Below, piece by piece: positions 53,170 to 61,839 of a stretch of 64,000 nucleotides of DNA. Under the pieces are notes generated by a model. It did no database searches, was not told where the DNA came from, and saw only the letters and a list, made by a program, of their open reading frames with translations. Within the stretch, counting starts at the first letter, position 1. Every line of letters starts with the position of its first letter. The DNA comes from Proteobacteria bacterium ST_bin11. Lineage in GTDB: Bacteria > Pseudomonadota > Gammaproteobacteria > Methylococcales > Methylomonadaceae. The position numbers and the translations under genes are program-made. The stretch spans positions 1-64,000 of the forward strand of contig MSXO01000037.1 of the NCBI GenBank assembly GCA_002083615.1, read 5' to 3'.

Positions 53170-53586
53170 ATGACAATACACATTGCATCCATGATGCCGG
53201 ACCGCGCGCTTGACGAGAGCGCAATCGCCAAAGCCATTATCAAAACTGCCGTCGATTTGGCAAGATTCCGCGAGGAGTCGATACAAAAACGGGCGCCGAT
53301 TTTGGACTTGATATTTTTATTACCCAGTCGCCAGGAAAAAGCCGATTTCGAGGGCTTGCGACTGCATTCGTTCGATAAAACCTCGCAGACTTTGCGCGTA
53401 GAATGCGCCGTACCGGAAAAAATGGTGGCCTCTACCCACGCCGAGCGCTTTGTGGTCGCGGTGATGCTGGATGCCATTGACGCCGCAACCGAGTTTTTCA
53501 GCGAACAGCGCATATTGTTCGATGCGATGGGGCATTTGGCGTTGGTGGAAGCGCTGGGGGCAAGTGAGCAATATGCGATCAATTAA
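53170..53586 (+). CDS. Conserved-looking hypothetical protein
   Basis: A 138 aa protein with an AGAGG ribosome site seven bases before ATG 53170. It is an alpha/beta-looking soluble protein with IKTAVDLARFREESIQKRAP, LLPSRQEKADFEGL and AERFVVAVMLDAIDAATEF. No known motif and no signal peptide. A long antisense frame is a shadow. The composition and codon use are those of a real gene. The 294 bases before it hold no gene that I can see. Function unknown. Confidence 0.7.
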   Translation: MTIHIASMMPDRALDESAIAKAIIKTAVDLARFREESIQKRAPILDLIFLLPSRQEKADFEGLRLHSFDKTSQTLRVECAVPEKMVASTHAERFVVAVMLDAIDAATEFFSEQRILFDAMGHLALVEALGASEQYAIN

Positions 53587-53625
53587 ACGATGATTGAGTT
53601 TGTTTGTTGCTAATTTGAGTGCGGC

Positions 53626-54294
53626 TTAAGTCGGATCTGCCAAATCCAGCAGGCTAACCACATTTAGTTTGATCGCTAACCGCGTCAACTCGATGTCGCT
53701 GTTCACCCCCAGCTTGTTTTTGATCAGGTAATGGCAGTTGCCGACGGTTTTGGGGCTAATGTTCAGAGTTTTGGCGATTTGGTCCTGTGTGTTGGCCTCG
53801 ACCAGCAGGCGCAGAATTTCGAATTCTCTGGCAGTTAAGCTATTCAGAGCCGTGGTTTCGTTGCCGAGTTTTTCCAAAGCCAACGCTTGGGCAATGTCGG
53901 CGCTGAGAATGTGCCTGCCAAGGTAGACATCTCGTATCGCCCGCAGCAATATGTCCGGAGCGCTGCTTTTGCTGACATAACCCAAAGCGCCGGCGCGGCA
54001 GGCTTGGCGGGCAAAGCTGGGGTTTTGATGCATGCTGAACACCAGTATCCTGGCTTGGCGGTCGCGCTGTTTGAGGCGGCCTATCAATTCCAGGCCACTT
54101 AAGCCGGGCATGGTTAAATCGGTAACTACCACGTCGGGTTGGTATTCTTTGTAGAGGCGATAGGCATCAGCGCCGTTCGCGGCTTCGGCAATGACCTTTA
54201 GGTCTGCTTGTTTGCTGATTAACGAACGGTAGCCTTCCCGGACGATGGCGTGATCGTCTACCAGCAAAATATTGATAGTGGTTTGCTTAGTCAT
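53626..54294 (-). CDS. NarL/LuxR-family response regulator
   Basis: DNA-binding response regulator of 222 aa. The receiver domain (about 8-125) is canonical: LLVDDHAIVREG, phospho-acceptor Asp in DVVVTDLTMPGLSG and Lys in GYVSKSS. The C-terminal HTH is marked by LTAREFEILRLLVEAN and NISPKTVGNCHYLIKNKL. It lies 14 bases after the histidine kinase gene, its likely partner. The subfamily includes the ErdR/MxaB-type regulators of alcohol oxidation (inference, see finding). Confidence 0.93.
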   Translation of the reverse strand: MTKQTTINILLVDDHAIVREGYRSLISKQADLKVIAEAANGADAYRLYKEYQPDVVVTDLTMPGLSGLELIGRLKQRDRQARILVFSMHQNPSFARQACRAGALGYVSKSSAPDILLRAIRDVYLGRHILSADIAQALALEKLGNETTALNSLTAREFEILRLLVEANTQDQIAKTLNISPKTVGNCHYLIKNKLGVNSDIELTRLAIKLNVVSLLDLADPT

Positions 54295-54308
54295 TGGGTG
54301 CTCTGCGG

Positions 54309-55643
54309 TTACTCCAATTGCAAGCTGGCTTGGATTATCAGGCCATGCGGCTTGGCTAAGTGCAAAGCAAAGCGGCCGTTTAAGGCGGCTATGCGTTCGC
54401 GCATGCCCAGCAAACCTATGCCATGGTCCGTGGCAAGCGGCAGGGCGATGGCGCTGCCGTCGTCTTGTATGGTGAGCAAGGCTTCTGTTTTGTCGACTGC
54501 CAGCGTAATATCGGCCTGGCTGGCAAACGCGTGTTTGGCGATATTACTGACAGCTTCCTGGGTGATGCGAAACAGGCTGATCGCCATTGGCTCCGTTAGC
54601 GTTCTGCAATCGCCGACGATGTGCAGGTTATACTGCGTCTTGCCTAGACGGTTCCAGCTTGCTATCAGGCTACGCAGGCTGGCGTCCAGACCTAATTCCT
54701 CCAGTTCCGCCGGTCGTAAGCGCGTCAATAAATCCCGTACGCTTTGTTGCATGGCTTGGGTAAAGCGGCTGATTTGCTCAGCTTCGGTGATTAGCTCGGG
54801 ACAATTTTGCTGAGCGGTCTGTGCGATGCTGGTCGCGACCGCGTGGATTGCAGTCAGACATTGGCCTAATTCGTCGTGAAGTTCCCGCGCCAGATAGCGG
54901 CGTTCCTCTTCCTGTAAGTTCATCAGCATCACCGCCAGTTTTTGTCTTTCAGCTAAGAGTTGTTGCTGGTTGTCGGCGAGTTGGTTGATTGCCGTCGCGG
55001 TTTGCCGCCATTCCAGTAAGTCGAAATTCGGTAGCCGGAACGCCAAATCGCCCGAGCTGAGCCGGTTTAGTCCTGCCACAATAGCCTGAGCTGGTAGCAG
55101 GGCGCGGCTGACGGCTAAATAAACCAGCAGGCACACCGCCGTGATGGTTGCTGCCGACAATGCCAGTAAATCCCGGACGTCATCCCAAGCGCGGGCTATC
55201 GATAACTCGGCGCTAACCGAAACGGTCAATACGCCGTAACCCTGGCCGTTGTAGGTTATTGGCCGCTGCCAGTCGAAGTTCGGCCTGAAAATTTGTCGGT
55301 ATAGCTGAGCAAAATGCTGAGGGTATTGATGAGTCGAGAGGTCGATGCCTTTGCAGTAGTTACGCATCGTTTCGCCGTCATTGGCGAGATAACTGGCGCA
55401 AATGCCTGGCTCGCTGCCGGTCTGTTTCCACAGATCAAAGTCCGGGAAGGGGTTGGCCGGTTTTTCCCCAGCGCTTACTTTCAATAACTGAAACTCCAGT
55501 TGTTTGCCAAGCGCCGCCAAGGTGTTTTGCGCTTGCGCTGCCGATTGATGGGCGCTGCGTGGCAAGACATAAGTCAGCGTGGCGAACAAACACAGTAAGG
55601 CTACCGCCGTGATGCGGGTTAACAAATACAGTTTTAGATTCAT
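54309..55643 (-). CDS. NarX-type sensor histidine kinase
   Basis: Membrane sensor kinase of 444 aa with two helices (about 10-28 and 165-188) flanking a periplasmic sensor of about 135 residues with two Cys (GICASYL, MRNYCKG). A HAMP-like linker follows, then a HisKA_3 dimerisation domain with the phospho-accepting His in ARELHDELGQCLTAI, and an HATPase_c domain (FRITQEAVSNIAKHAF, DHGIGLLGMRERI). It precedes the response regulator on the same strand. The periplasmic signal is unknown. Confidence 0.93.
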   Translation of the reverse strand: MNLKLYLLTRITAVALLCLFATLTYVLPRSAHQSAAQAQNTLAALGKQLEFQLLKVSAGEKPANPFPDFDLWKQTGSEPGICASYLANDGETMRNYCKGIDLSTHQYPQHFAQLYRQIFRPNFDWQRPITYNGQGYGVLTVSVSAELSIARAWDDVRDLLALSAATITAVCLLVYLAVSRALLPAQAIVAGLNRLSSGDLAFRLPNFDLLEWRQTATAINQLADNQQQLLAERQKLAVMLMNLQEEERRYLARELHDELGQCLTAIHAVATSIAQTAQQNCPELITEAEQISRFTQAMQQSVRDLLTRLRPAELEELGLDASLRSLIASWNRLGKTQYNLHIVGDCRTLTEPMAISLFRITQEAVSNIAKHAFASQADITLAVDKTEALLTIQDDGSAIALPLATDHGIGLLGMRERIAALNGRFALHLAKPHGLIIQASLQLE

Positions 55644-55837
55644 GATCGGTTCGTCGCACGCTGAAAAGTCGCTTAGTCCTGTTTGGAAGGCATTTTAGGT
55701 AGTTGGGATGGTGCTGAATAGCGCGATGGTGAGAGGCGGGCAATTTGCCCGAGTTTGCCGGGCAAATTTCGGCTGACCGGCTGCGGCGGCTTGCTTAAGC
55801 TGAGACCTTCTAAATCAGTTTAATTGGGAGATCAAAG

Positions 55838-56290
55838 ATGCTTAAAACAGTGACTATAAGCAAAACCATGGCTATGCCGGCTGAAACAGTGTGGTCGGCG
55901 ATAGCCGGTATTGGCGGTCTGGAACGATGGTTTCCAGTGATTGCTGCTTGTCGTGTTATAGGGGATGGCGTCGGCGCCCTACGAATTTTGACGTTGGCGG
56001 CGGGCGGGGAAATGACGGACAGGATCGAGCTAATCGATCACGGTCGCCGGCGTTTTAAATACAACCGCATCGAATCGCCGTTCGGGGTGAGTCATTATCT
56101 GGGCACGGTGGAGGTTGGGGAAACGGTTGATGGCGGTAGCGTGGTGGAATGGATGGTGGAGATTGAAGCGGAGCTTGTAAGCCAGGAGTTGCTCGATTTT
56201 GTGCGTCTAGCTATAACCGATGGCGTGGCTGGATTGGAGCGGGATTTGCTGGAGTCAGCGACGTCAAGTTCGGCGTCGCAGGCTTTATGA
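55838..56290 (+). CDS. SRPBCC-family protein
   Basis: A 150 aa protein of the START/polyketide-cyclase fold: KTMAMPAETVWSAIAGIGGL, RWFPVIAACRVIGDG, and ESPFGVSHYLGTVEV with a hydrophobic ligand cavity expected. GGGAG lies eight bases before the ATG. It is divergent from the sensor kinase (gap 194 bases) and overlaps the following gene by four bases. The ligand is not known. Confidence 0.88.
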   Translation: MLKTVTISKTMAMPAETVWSAIAGIGGLERWFPVIAACRVIGDGVGALRILTLAAGGEMTDRIELIDHGRRRFKYNRIESPFGVSHYLGTVEVGETVDGGSVVEWMVEIEAELVSQELLDFVRLAITDGVAGLERDLLESATSSSASQAL

Positions 56291-56799
56291 CTAGCGTCCG
56301 ATCCATCAATTGCCTGTCGTTGGCTGCAGCTATTTTCTCTACGGCGGCCAATGCCGTGCCGCTGATAGCCGTTTTGGAGTTTGAATTGAACGACATCACC
56401 TCGCTGCCGAACACACCAGCGGAAATAGCCCGTACTTCCAGTATGGCGCCTATGTTGATGAAAGCCTTAAGCCCGTCGGGTGCTTATCAAATCGCGTTTG
56501 TCGATGCCGCTACCCAGAAAGCCGCCAACGCCAGTTTCGGCTATTTGTTCCGGTTTCACGATTTGGCAGCGGATTTAGGTCTGCAGCAGGGGGTGGATTG
56601 GGTGCTGGTTAGTCAGCACAGCAAACCGAGCTTTTTATTTTCGTATCTGTGGGTGTATTTGATCGATGTGAAGAAGCGAGCGGCGGTAGCGCGTTACGAC
56701 ATCGAGTTGAAGGGGAGTCATCAAAAGGTTACCCAGCATGGTATCGCCAGCTTGGCTGGAAAGATCAGGGCTACGCTTGCCGCGGATAGCGTTAAGTAG
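56287..56799 (+). CDS. DUF3280/DUF2380-type exported protein
   Basis: A 170 aa protein with a signal peptide (cleavage near ANAVP) and the family features AVLEFELNDITSLPNTP, LGLQQGVDWVLVSQHSKPS and FLFSYLWVYLIDV. DUF3280 genes are often found near PQQ-alcohol dehydrogenase regulation or maturation genes in methylotrophs (from memory). It starts within the SRPBCC gene (ATGA overlap) and ends before a bidirectional terminator. Confidence 0.8.
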   Translation: MTSVRSINCLSLAAAIFSTAANAVPLIAVLEFELNDITSLPNTPAEIARTSSMAPMLMKALSPSGAYQIAFVDAATQKAANASFGYLFRFHDLAADLGLQQGVDWVLVSQHSKPSFLFSYLWVYLIDVKKRAAVARYDIELKGSHQKVTQHGIASLAGKIRATLAADSVK

Positions 56800-56823
56800 T
56801 TCGGCGGTTGCGACAGACATAAA

Positions 56824-56847
56824 AAAAGCCGCTGTGAAGCGGCTTTT
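56824..56847. terminator. Bidirectional terminator between DUF3280 gene and rpsI
   Basis: Stem AAAAGCCGCT / AGCGGCTTTT with a GTGA loop, A-run on the left and T-run on the right. It serves the convergent DUF3280 gene (plus) and rplM-rpsI (minus). Confidence 0.93.
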
Positions 56848-56869
56848 CTTCGTTCCCAATGAGAAACGC

Positions 56870-57259
56870 TTAACGTTTTGAGTATTGAGGACGTTTTCTG
56901 GCTTTGTGCAAACCGACTTTTTTACGTTCAACTTCACGAGCGTCGCGAGTGACGTAACCGGCTTTTCTCAATGATGGTCTCAAGGTTTCGTCGAAAACCA
57001 TGAGCGCACGGGTCAGGCCGTGACGAATCGCGCCAGCTTGGCCTGATGGGCCGCCGCCGGTCACGATAATGTTGATGTCGAAATCTGTGGTTTTACCCAA
57101 CAACTCAAGCGGTTGTCTGGCAATCATTTCGTCGGTTTTGCGGCCAAAATATTGTTCAACAGGTTGTTTGTTGATAGTGAATTTTCCTGAACCAATGGTG
57201 GCGTAGACGCGAGCGATTGCGCTTTTGCGACGACCTGTTCCGTAGTATTGAGCTGCCAT
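56870..57259 (-). CDS. rpsI: 30S ribosomal protein S9 (uS9)
   Basis: Small-subunit protein whose C-terminal tail reaches the P-site tRNA. The 129 aa protein has the N-terminal YYGTGRRKSAIARV, GGGPSGQAGAIRHGLTRAL, and the invariant basic tail ARKRPQYSKR. It follows rplM after 15 bases, the standard rplM-rpsI operon. Confidence 0.98.
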   Translation of the reverse strand: MAAQYYGTGRRKSAIARVYATIGSGKFTINKQPVEQYFGRKTDEMIARQPLELLGKTTDFDINIIVTGGGPSGQAGAIRHGLTRALMVFDETLRPSLRKAGYVTRDAREVERKKVGLHKARKRPQYSKR

Positions 57260-57274
57260 AAACTATCTACCTGC

Positions 57275-57703
57275 TTAGAATTCTAAAACTTTAGGTTGCT
57301 GAGATTGATGATTATGCTCAGAACCTGCGTAAACTTTCAATTTTTTGAACATGGCGCGACCCAATGGATTTTTGGGCAGCATACCTTGTACGGCTGTGGT
57401 GATGATTCTGTCCGGAAAAGTTTGTCTTAACTTACCCAAAGAGGCTGACTTCATGTTGCCGACATAACCTGTATGGCGATAGTACATTTTGTCTTTTTCT
57501 TTGTTGCCTGTAACACCAATTTTCTCAGCGTTGATCACGATAATGTAATCGCCGGTGTCAACGTGTGGTGTAAATTCGGGTTTGTGTTTTCCGCGAAGAC
57601 GTCGTGCAATTTCAGTAGCAAGGCGACCAAGTGTCTTTCCTTCTGCATCAATCACGTACCAATCGCGCTTAACTTCTGCGGGCTTTGCACTAAATGTTTT
57701 CAT
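57275..57703 (-). CDS. rplM: 50S ribosomal protein L13 (uL13)
   Basis: Early-assembly large-subunit protein. The 142 aa protein has MKTFSAKPAEVKRDWYVIDA at the start, GKHKPEFTPHVDTGDY, MYYRHTGYVG and GMLPKNPLGRAMFKKLKVY, all family-typical. First gene of the rplM-rpsI operon, with a good promoter 39-67 bases upstream. Confidence 0.98.
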   Translation of the reverse strand: MKTFSAKPAEVKRDWYVIDAEGKTLGRLATEIARRLRGKHKPEFTPHVDTGDYIIVINAEKIGVTGNKEKDKMYYRHTGYVGNMKSASLGKLRQTFPDRIITTAVQGMLPKNPLGRAMFKKLKVYAGSEHNHQSQQPKVLEF

Positions 57704-57741
57704 CTTTGCTTTTTAGTCTGTTGAGGCTATAAAAACCGTGA

Positions 57742-57770
57742 ATTGTACTTAATAGGGCTTATAACTTCAA
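57742..57770 (-). promoter_or_regulatory. Sigma-70 promoter of rplM-rpsI
   Basis: On the minus strand, TTGAAG (57765-57770) and TACAAT (57742-57747) are separated by exactly 17 bases, a good match to the sigma-70 consensus. The -10 box lies about 38 bases before the rplM ATG. It falls in the only gap upstream of rplM, 73 bases between rplM and the ntrX stop. Confidence 0.75.
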
Positions 57771-57776
57771 GTCAAA

Positions 57777-59138
57777 TTAAAGCTTAATTTTCAGGGAATG
57801 AAGTTTTCGGTACAAATGCGTACGTTCCATACCGATCGCTGATGCCAGTTTGGCGACACTGCCGCCGGTTTTTTCGAAATGATATTCCAGATACGATTTT
57901 TCAAAATGGTCGCGGGCTTCCTTTAGCGGCAAATTGAAAAATTCCGGCACATTTAGGCCCAGCTTGGGTTGCTCGGCAATCGATCCAAGTGCGGTTTTTA
58001 CCTCGTCCAGTTCAATATCGTCGCCTGCACCCAGTATCATCAGACGCTGTACCAAATTACGCAGTTCGCGCACATTACCCGGCCAGCTGTAATTACGCAA
58101 ATAATTTTGCGCCGCCATCGAGAAACGCCGGAAAGGCAGCTTTTCTTGGGTAACGAAATGATCGACGTAAAAATTCAACAGGCTGGGTACGTCTTCGCTG
58201 TGTTCGCGCAACGGCGGAATCTCTAGTGTCACCACGTTCAACAAATAATACAGATCCTGCCGGAAGCGACCGCTGTTGACTTCTTCTTCCAGAGACATCC
58301 GGGTCGAAGCGACAACGCGCACATCAACGCGCACGGCTTGACTGCCGCCCACTCGCAGAAAGGAGCTGGATTCAAGCGCGCTAAGCAAACGGGTTTGGGT
58401 TTCCGGGTCCATGCCGCCGATTTCGCCCAGAAACAGCGTGCCGCGATGGGCTTGCTCTAACAGGCCGCGATAAACCCGACCGTTATCTTCGCGACCAAAG
58501 AACTCCACCGCTGAGTTCTCCGGGGAGATACTGCCGACCGACACATCAACAAACGAGCCATCGCGCCGCGAACTATTGTTGTGCAAATAGCGAGCGAACA
58601 TTTCCTTACCGACCCCGGCTTCGCCGACGAATAAAACTCTGGCGTCATGTTGCGCCAGTCGTTTCAATTTGTCCTTTGTGCGCTCCACTACCGCGCTTTT
58701 ACCGACCGGATCCACGCCTATCATCAGCTGTTGCTTCAAACCGGCGTTTTCGCGTTGTAATGAGCTGGTCTCCAGCGCACGCTCGACAATCAATAATAAC
58801 TTAGCCAGGGATAGCGGCTTTTCCAAAAAGTCGTAAGCACCAAGTCGAGTGGCTTCCACTGCCGATTCCACCGAGGCGTGCCCGGACATCATAATCACCG
58901 GACACAGTGCATCGTCTTCATTGACCCATTCCCTGAGTAAGGTGATGCCGTCGCTATCGGGCATCCAGATATCCAGCAGGATTAAATTAGGCTGGCGCTG
59001 ATTTTTCAGGGCCTTAGCCTCTGTGGCGTTTTCGGCCATGGCCACATCGTAACCTTCATCTTCGAGAATTTCCGACACCAGTTGACGAATATCCTGCTCG
59101 TCGTCGACCACCAATATGTAAGGTGCTTGCTTATTCAT
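57777..59138 (-). CDS. ntrX: NtrX-type response regulator with degenerate AAA+ domain
   Basis: Response regulator of 453 aa with receiver (Asp56 in LILLDIWMP; Lys in EKPLS), AAA+ domain (about 145-385) and a Fis-type HTH at the C terminus (LASAIGMERTHLYRKLHSLK). Walker A GEAGVGKE (172-179) is present. The sigma-54 contact loop GAFTGA is absent (FFGREDNGRVYRG), the Walker B Asp is Gly238 (GTLFLGEIGG), and the usual Arg of DLYYRLNV is Leu299. It therefore probably does not act as an ordinary sigma-54 activator. It overlaps the ntrY stop by four bases. Confidence 0.93.
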   Translation of the reverse strand: MNKQAPYILVVDDEQDIRQLVSEILEDEGYDVAMAENATEAKALKNQRQPNLILLDIWMPDSDGITLLREWVNEDDALCPVIMMSGHASVESAVEATRLGAYDFLEKPLSLAKLLLIVERALETSSLQRENAGLKQQLMIGVDPVGKSAVVERTKDKLKRLAQHDARVLFVGEAGVGKEMFARYLHNNSSRRDGSFVDVSVGSISPENSAVEFFGREDNGRVYRGLLEQAHRGTLFLGEIGGMDPETQTRLLSALESSSFLRVGGSQAVRVDVRVVASTRMSLEEEVNSGRFRQDLYYLLNVVTLEIPPLREHSEDVPSLLNFYVDHFVTQEKLPFRRFSMAAQNYLRNYSWPGNVRELRNLVQRLMILGAGDDIELDEVKTALGSIAEQPKLGLNVPEFFNLPLKEARDHFEKSYLEYHFEKTGGSVAKLASAIGMERTHLYRKLHSLKIKL

Positions 59139-61291
59139 TTAAAGTTCCTAAATTCAAAAACCGGCAACTGGAGTAAGAACCCCGCACCGCCATTATAAGA
59201 CGTATCCACCCAAATCACCCCGCCATGTTCTTCGACGATTTTTTTGACGATGGCCAAGCCCAATCCGGTACCTTTGGCTTTACTGGTCACATAGGGATCG
59301 AAAATGGTTTCTAGCTGTTCTGCATTTAGGCCGTTGCCGTTGTCGTAAATGCCCAATTCGACATAATCAGTGTTGTTGCGGCTGACTTTGGATATTTTGA
59401 TTTCGATCCGACAAGGCGTGGAAGTGGCTTCTTGCGCGTTTTTGATCAGATTGAGCAGTACTTGGCGCAAGCTGACTGGATCGGCCTCGACTAGCACCGA
59501 GTCGTTGGCGAATGCTGTGCTGAATATGATGCCGGAAGGCAAATACAAAGCCATGACTTCCTGAATCAGATCCACCAGATTGACTTTTTCTACCTGTTTT
59601 TTGGAAGGGCGGGCGTACTCCGAGAAATCGTCCACCATACGTTTCATCGCTTCCACCTGCTGGACGATGGTGCGGGTGCCCCGCTGCAGAAACTCGGCAG
59701 AACCGTCTTGCAATTCCTTAGAAAGCTTGTGCTGTAAGCGTTCGGCTGAGAGTTGAATCGGGGTCAACGGATTTTTAATTTCATGCGCAAGACGGCGCGC
59801 TACTTCACCCCAGGCCGCGTTTTTTTGCGCTTGAATCAGGTCGGTAACGTCGTCGAATACCACTACTGCACCGGTCCGAGCACCATCTTGCGAAAAAAGC
59901 GGCGTGCCCCTGCATAGCAACTCCTGACGGCCATTGGGGCCTAGAAACACGATGCGTTGCTCCCAAATGTCGTCGGCTTTTTCCAGCAGAGATTGGATTG
60001 CCGTCAGTACGTCGGCAAGTTCGCTGTGCATGGTCGCTAGGGTTGGCAAGGTCTCACCGACGAAATGGCTGACCGGAATGTGTAAAATCCGGTAGGCGGC
60101 TTGGTTGGCTGTGCGGATGTAATAAGCCGCGTCGAAACTGATTACTCCAGCGGTCAGATTGGCGAGAATGGTTTCCAGATAGGCGCGTTGGTTTTCCACC
60201 TCCAGGCCAGCGGCGCGCGTTTCGTCCCGGGAACGGGCAATGCGGCGGGTCATTTGGTTGAAGGATTCTACTAAGAAGCCCAAGTCGTCCTGATTCATTA
60301 CCGGCAACTGCTGCTGATAATCGCCATCGGCCACCGCCTGCGTGCCTTTTACCAGCTCTTTGACCGGCGCGACGATGTTTCGGATACTGATAAACGCTAC
60401 CCAAATCGCTGCCAGCAGGCTGAGCAGTAACACCAGCAACAGGATCAGGGAGAAGCTGGTTTTCAGCGAGTCGCGTAGGAAGTTCATTTCCTGGTAACGG
60501 ATGAAGGCAAACTCTATGGAGTCGGCCAAGTCGGTTACCCGGAGCGGAATAGGAAACAAAACTTGCAAAAACCGGCTTTGATCGGCCTCGATCGCGACGA
60601 TGATCCGCACCAGCATTTCATCGTTATCGCCGGGGTCGAAAGCAAAATACTCCTTATTCTGCCGCAGCAGCAGCCAGATTTGTTCGTCGGGTAGATGCGG
60701 CAAAATATCGCTGGGATTGATGCTGCTGGAAGCCAAAACCCGACCCTGATTGGAAAATACTGCTATCTCAAGCGCCCCTGATTCTGCCCACAATGAACCC
60801 ACTTCCATTGCGATCAATGCTTCCGATTTGTTGCGGAGTTGATCGGCCATTTGCTTGGTTTGCTTGGTATGCCAATTCATTCGCTGATTCAGGGAAGATT
60901 GGCTCAACTCCAGTGCGTCGTCCATGGCGCGGTCGATTTCGACGTTAAACCAACTGTCTATGCCTTGATGCAGGAATTGTACGGAGAAATAAAACACGAT
61001 GGCTGCGGGCGCCAAGGCCAGCAAGACAAATAGGGATACCATGCGCGTCGTGAGCCGGGAGCCGGCTTCTTTCTTCTTAAGCTCCCTAACCAACGAATAA
61101 GCATTGAAGGCGACTAAACCGAGCAGGATTACCGAGCCCAAGGTATTGATTACCAAAAGCCAAGAATACATTTCCCCGAGTTCGGAGGATTCCTGGGTGG
61201 CGCTGCTCATCAATTGCAACGATAGCAATACGAAGCCGAACAGAATAACGATGGTGGCGCTGGCCGGTAATTTTATTCTTGAATTGACCAT
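59135..61291 (-). CDS. ntrY: NtrY-type sensor histidine kinase
   Basis: Membrane kinase of 718 aa, cognate to NtrX. It has three to four helices (about 9-28, 45-65, 88-110 and 285-305), a periplasmic sensor part (about 110-280), a HAMP domain (about 305-360), a PAS domain (about 370-480), HisKA with the phospho-His in RLAHEIKNPLTPIQLSAERL, and HATPase_c (NLIKNAQEAT, DNGNGL, GTGLGLAIVKKI). NtrYX is linked to nitrogen, redox and envelope responses in other proteobacteria. The start overlaps the DUF4390 gene by 19 bases. Confidence 0.95.
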   Translation of the reverse strand: MVNSRIKLPASATIVILFGFVLLSLQLMSSATQESSELGEMYSWLLVINTLGSVILLGLVAFNAYSLVRELKKKEAGSRLTTRMVSLFVLLALAPAAIVFYFSVQFLHQGIDSWFNVEIDRAMDDALELSQSSLNQRMNWHTKQTKQMADQLRNKSEALIAMEVGSLWAESGALEIAVFSNQGRVLASSSINPSDILPHLPDEQIWLLLRQNKEYFAFDPGDNDEMLVRIIVAIEADQSRFLQVLFPIPLRVTDLADSIEFAFIRYQEMNFLRDSLKTSFSLILLLVLLLSLLAAIWVAFISIRNIVAPVKELVKGTQAVADGDYQQQLPVMNQDDLGFLVESFNQMTRRIARSRDETRAAGLEVENQRAYLETILANLTAGVISFDAAYYIRTANQAAYRILHIPVSHFVGETLPTLATMHSELADVLTAIQSLLEKADDIWEQRIVFLGPNGRQELLCRGTPLFSQDGARTGAVVVFDDVTDLIQAQKNAAWGEVARRLAHEIKNPLTPIQLSAERLQHKLSKELQDGSAEFLQRGTRTIVQQVEAMKRMVDDFSEYARPSKKQVEKVNLVDLIQEVMALYLPSGIIFSTAFANDSVLVEADPVSLRQVLLNLIKNAQEATSTPCRIEIKISKVSRNNTDYVELGIYDNGNGLNAEQLETIFDPYVTSKAKGTGLGLAIVKKIVEEHGGVIWVDTSYNGGAGFLLQLPVFEFRNFK

Positions 61292-61839
61292 GAGTGCCAG
61301 TCGCTAGAGAGAAACCAATCGTTATCCAGATAGGCGACCGGACGTAACGGAATAGGCAGAAGTTCACGGTTAAACTGGGTTTTTAACGCCATTCGATAAG
61401 CGGTGCCTGCCGCTAAGCGATCAGCCGGGATTGGCGGGTTGCTGCTTACAGCCGCCATAAAATTCGTCGCGGCGCTTAACGTTAAAAACATTTCGCTGTG
61501 CTCTTGCGGGGTTTGCACCACATATTGATTAAGCAACGCGTGGAACTGTAGGCTGTAAGTAAGCTTGCTGTGGTGGATTACAGTATCCCAGAGCATGCCC
61601 GGCTGGCGCAGCTCGGTCATTACATCCCAGGTCAGTCGTACCCCTTTATGCAAGGCTTCCTTGGCGGTCGGGCTAAGCCGATAATCGATAAAGGCTTTCA
61701 CGACATAACCGCGATCGACTCGTTGTAACTCGGCGTACTCGATTTTTGCGGCATAATCGCCAGCTTTCGCAATGCCTGGAGCTATTTGCAGGCAGAGCAT
61801 CAACAGTCCGAACCTAAATGGCTTTAGTGAGCTTGGCAT
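61273..61839 (-). CDS. DUF4390 domain protein
   Basis: Exported protein of 188 aa from ATG 61839, with a signal peptide (FGLLMLCLQIAPGIAKA). The family region follows: VKAFIDYRLSPTAKEALHKG, GVRLTWDVMTEL and PLRPVAYLDNDWFLSSDWHS. DUF4390 genes are typically found between rsmB and ntrY, as here, suggesting a role with NtrYX, perhaps as an envelope sensor partner (inference). Its 5' end overlaps the rsmB 3' end by 26 bases; longer starts inside rsmB are unlikely. Confidence 0.9.
   Translation of the reverse strand: MPSSLKPFRFGLLMLCLQIAPGIAKAGDYAAKIEYAELQRVDRGYVVKAFIDYRLSPTAKEALHKGVRLTWDVMTELRQPGMLWDTVIHHSKLTYSLQFHALLNQYVVQTPQEHSEMFLTLSAATNFMAAVSSNPPIPADRLAAGTAYRMALKTQFNRELLPIPLRPVAYLDNDWFLSSDWHSWSIQE

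Noticed and set aside
53109..53582. 157-codon minus-strand frame opposite the hypothetical gene at 53170
   Set aside because: The plus-strand gene has a good ribosome site and protein-like composition; the antisense frame is rich in Ser and Ala as expected for a shadow.
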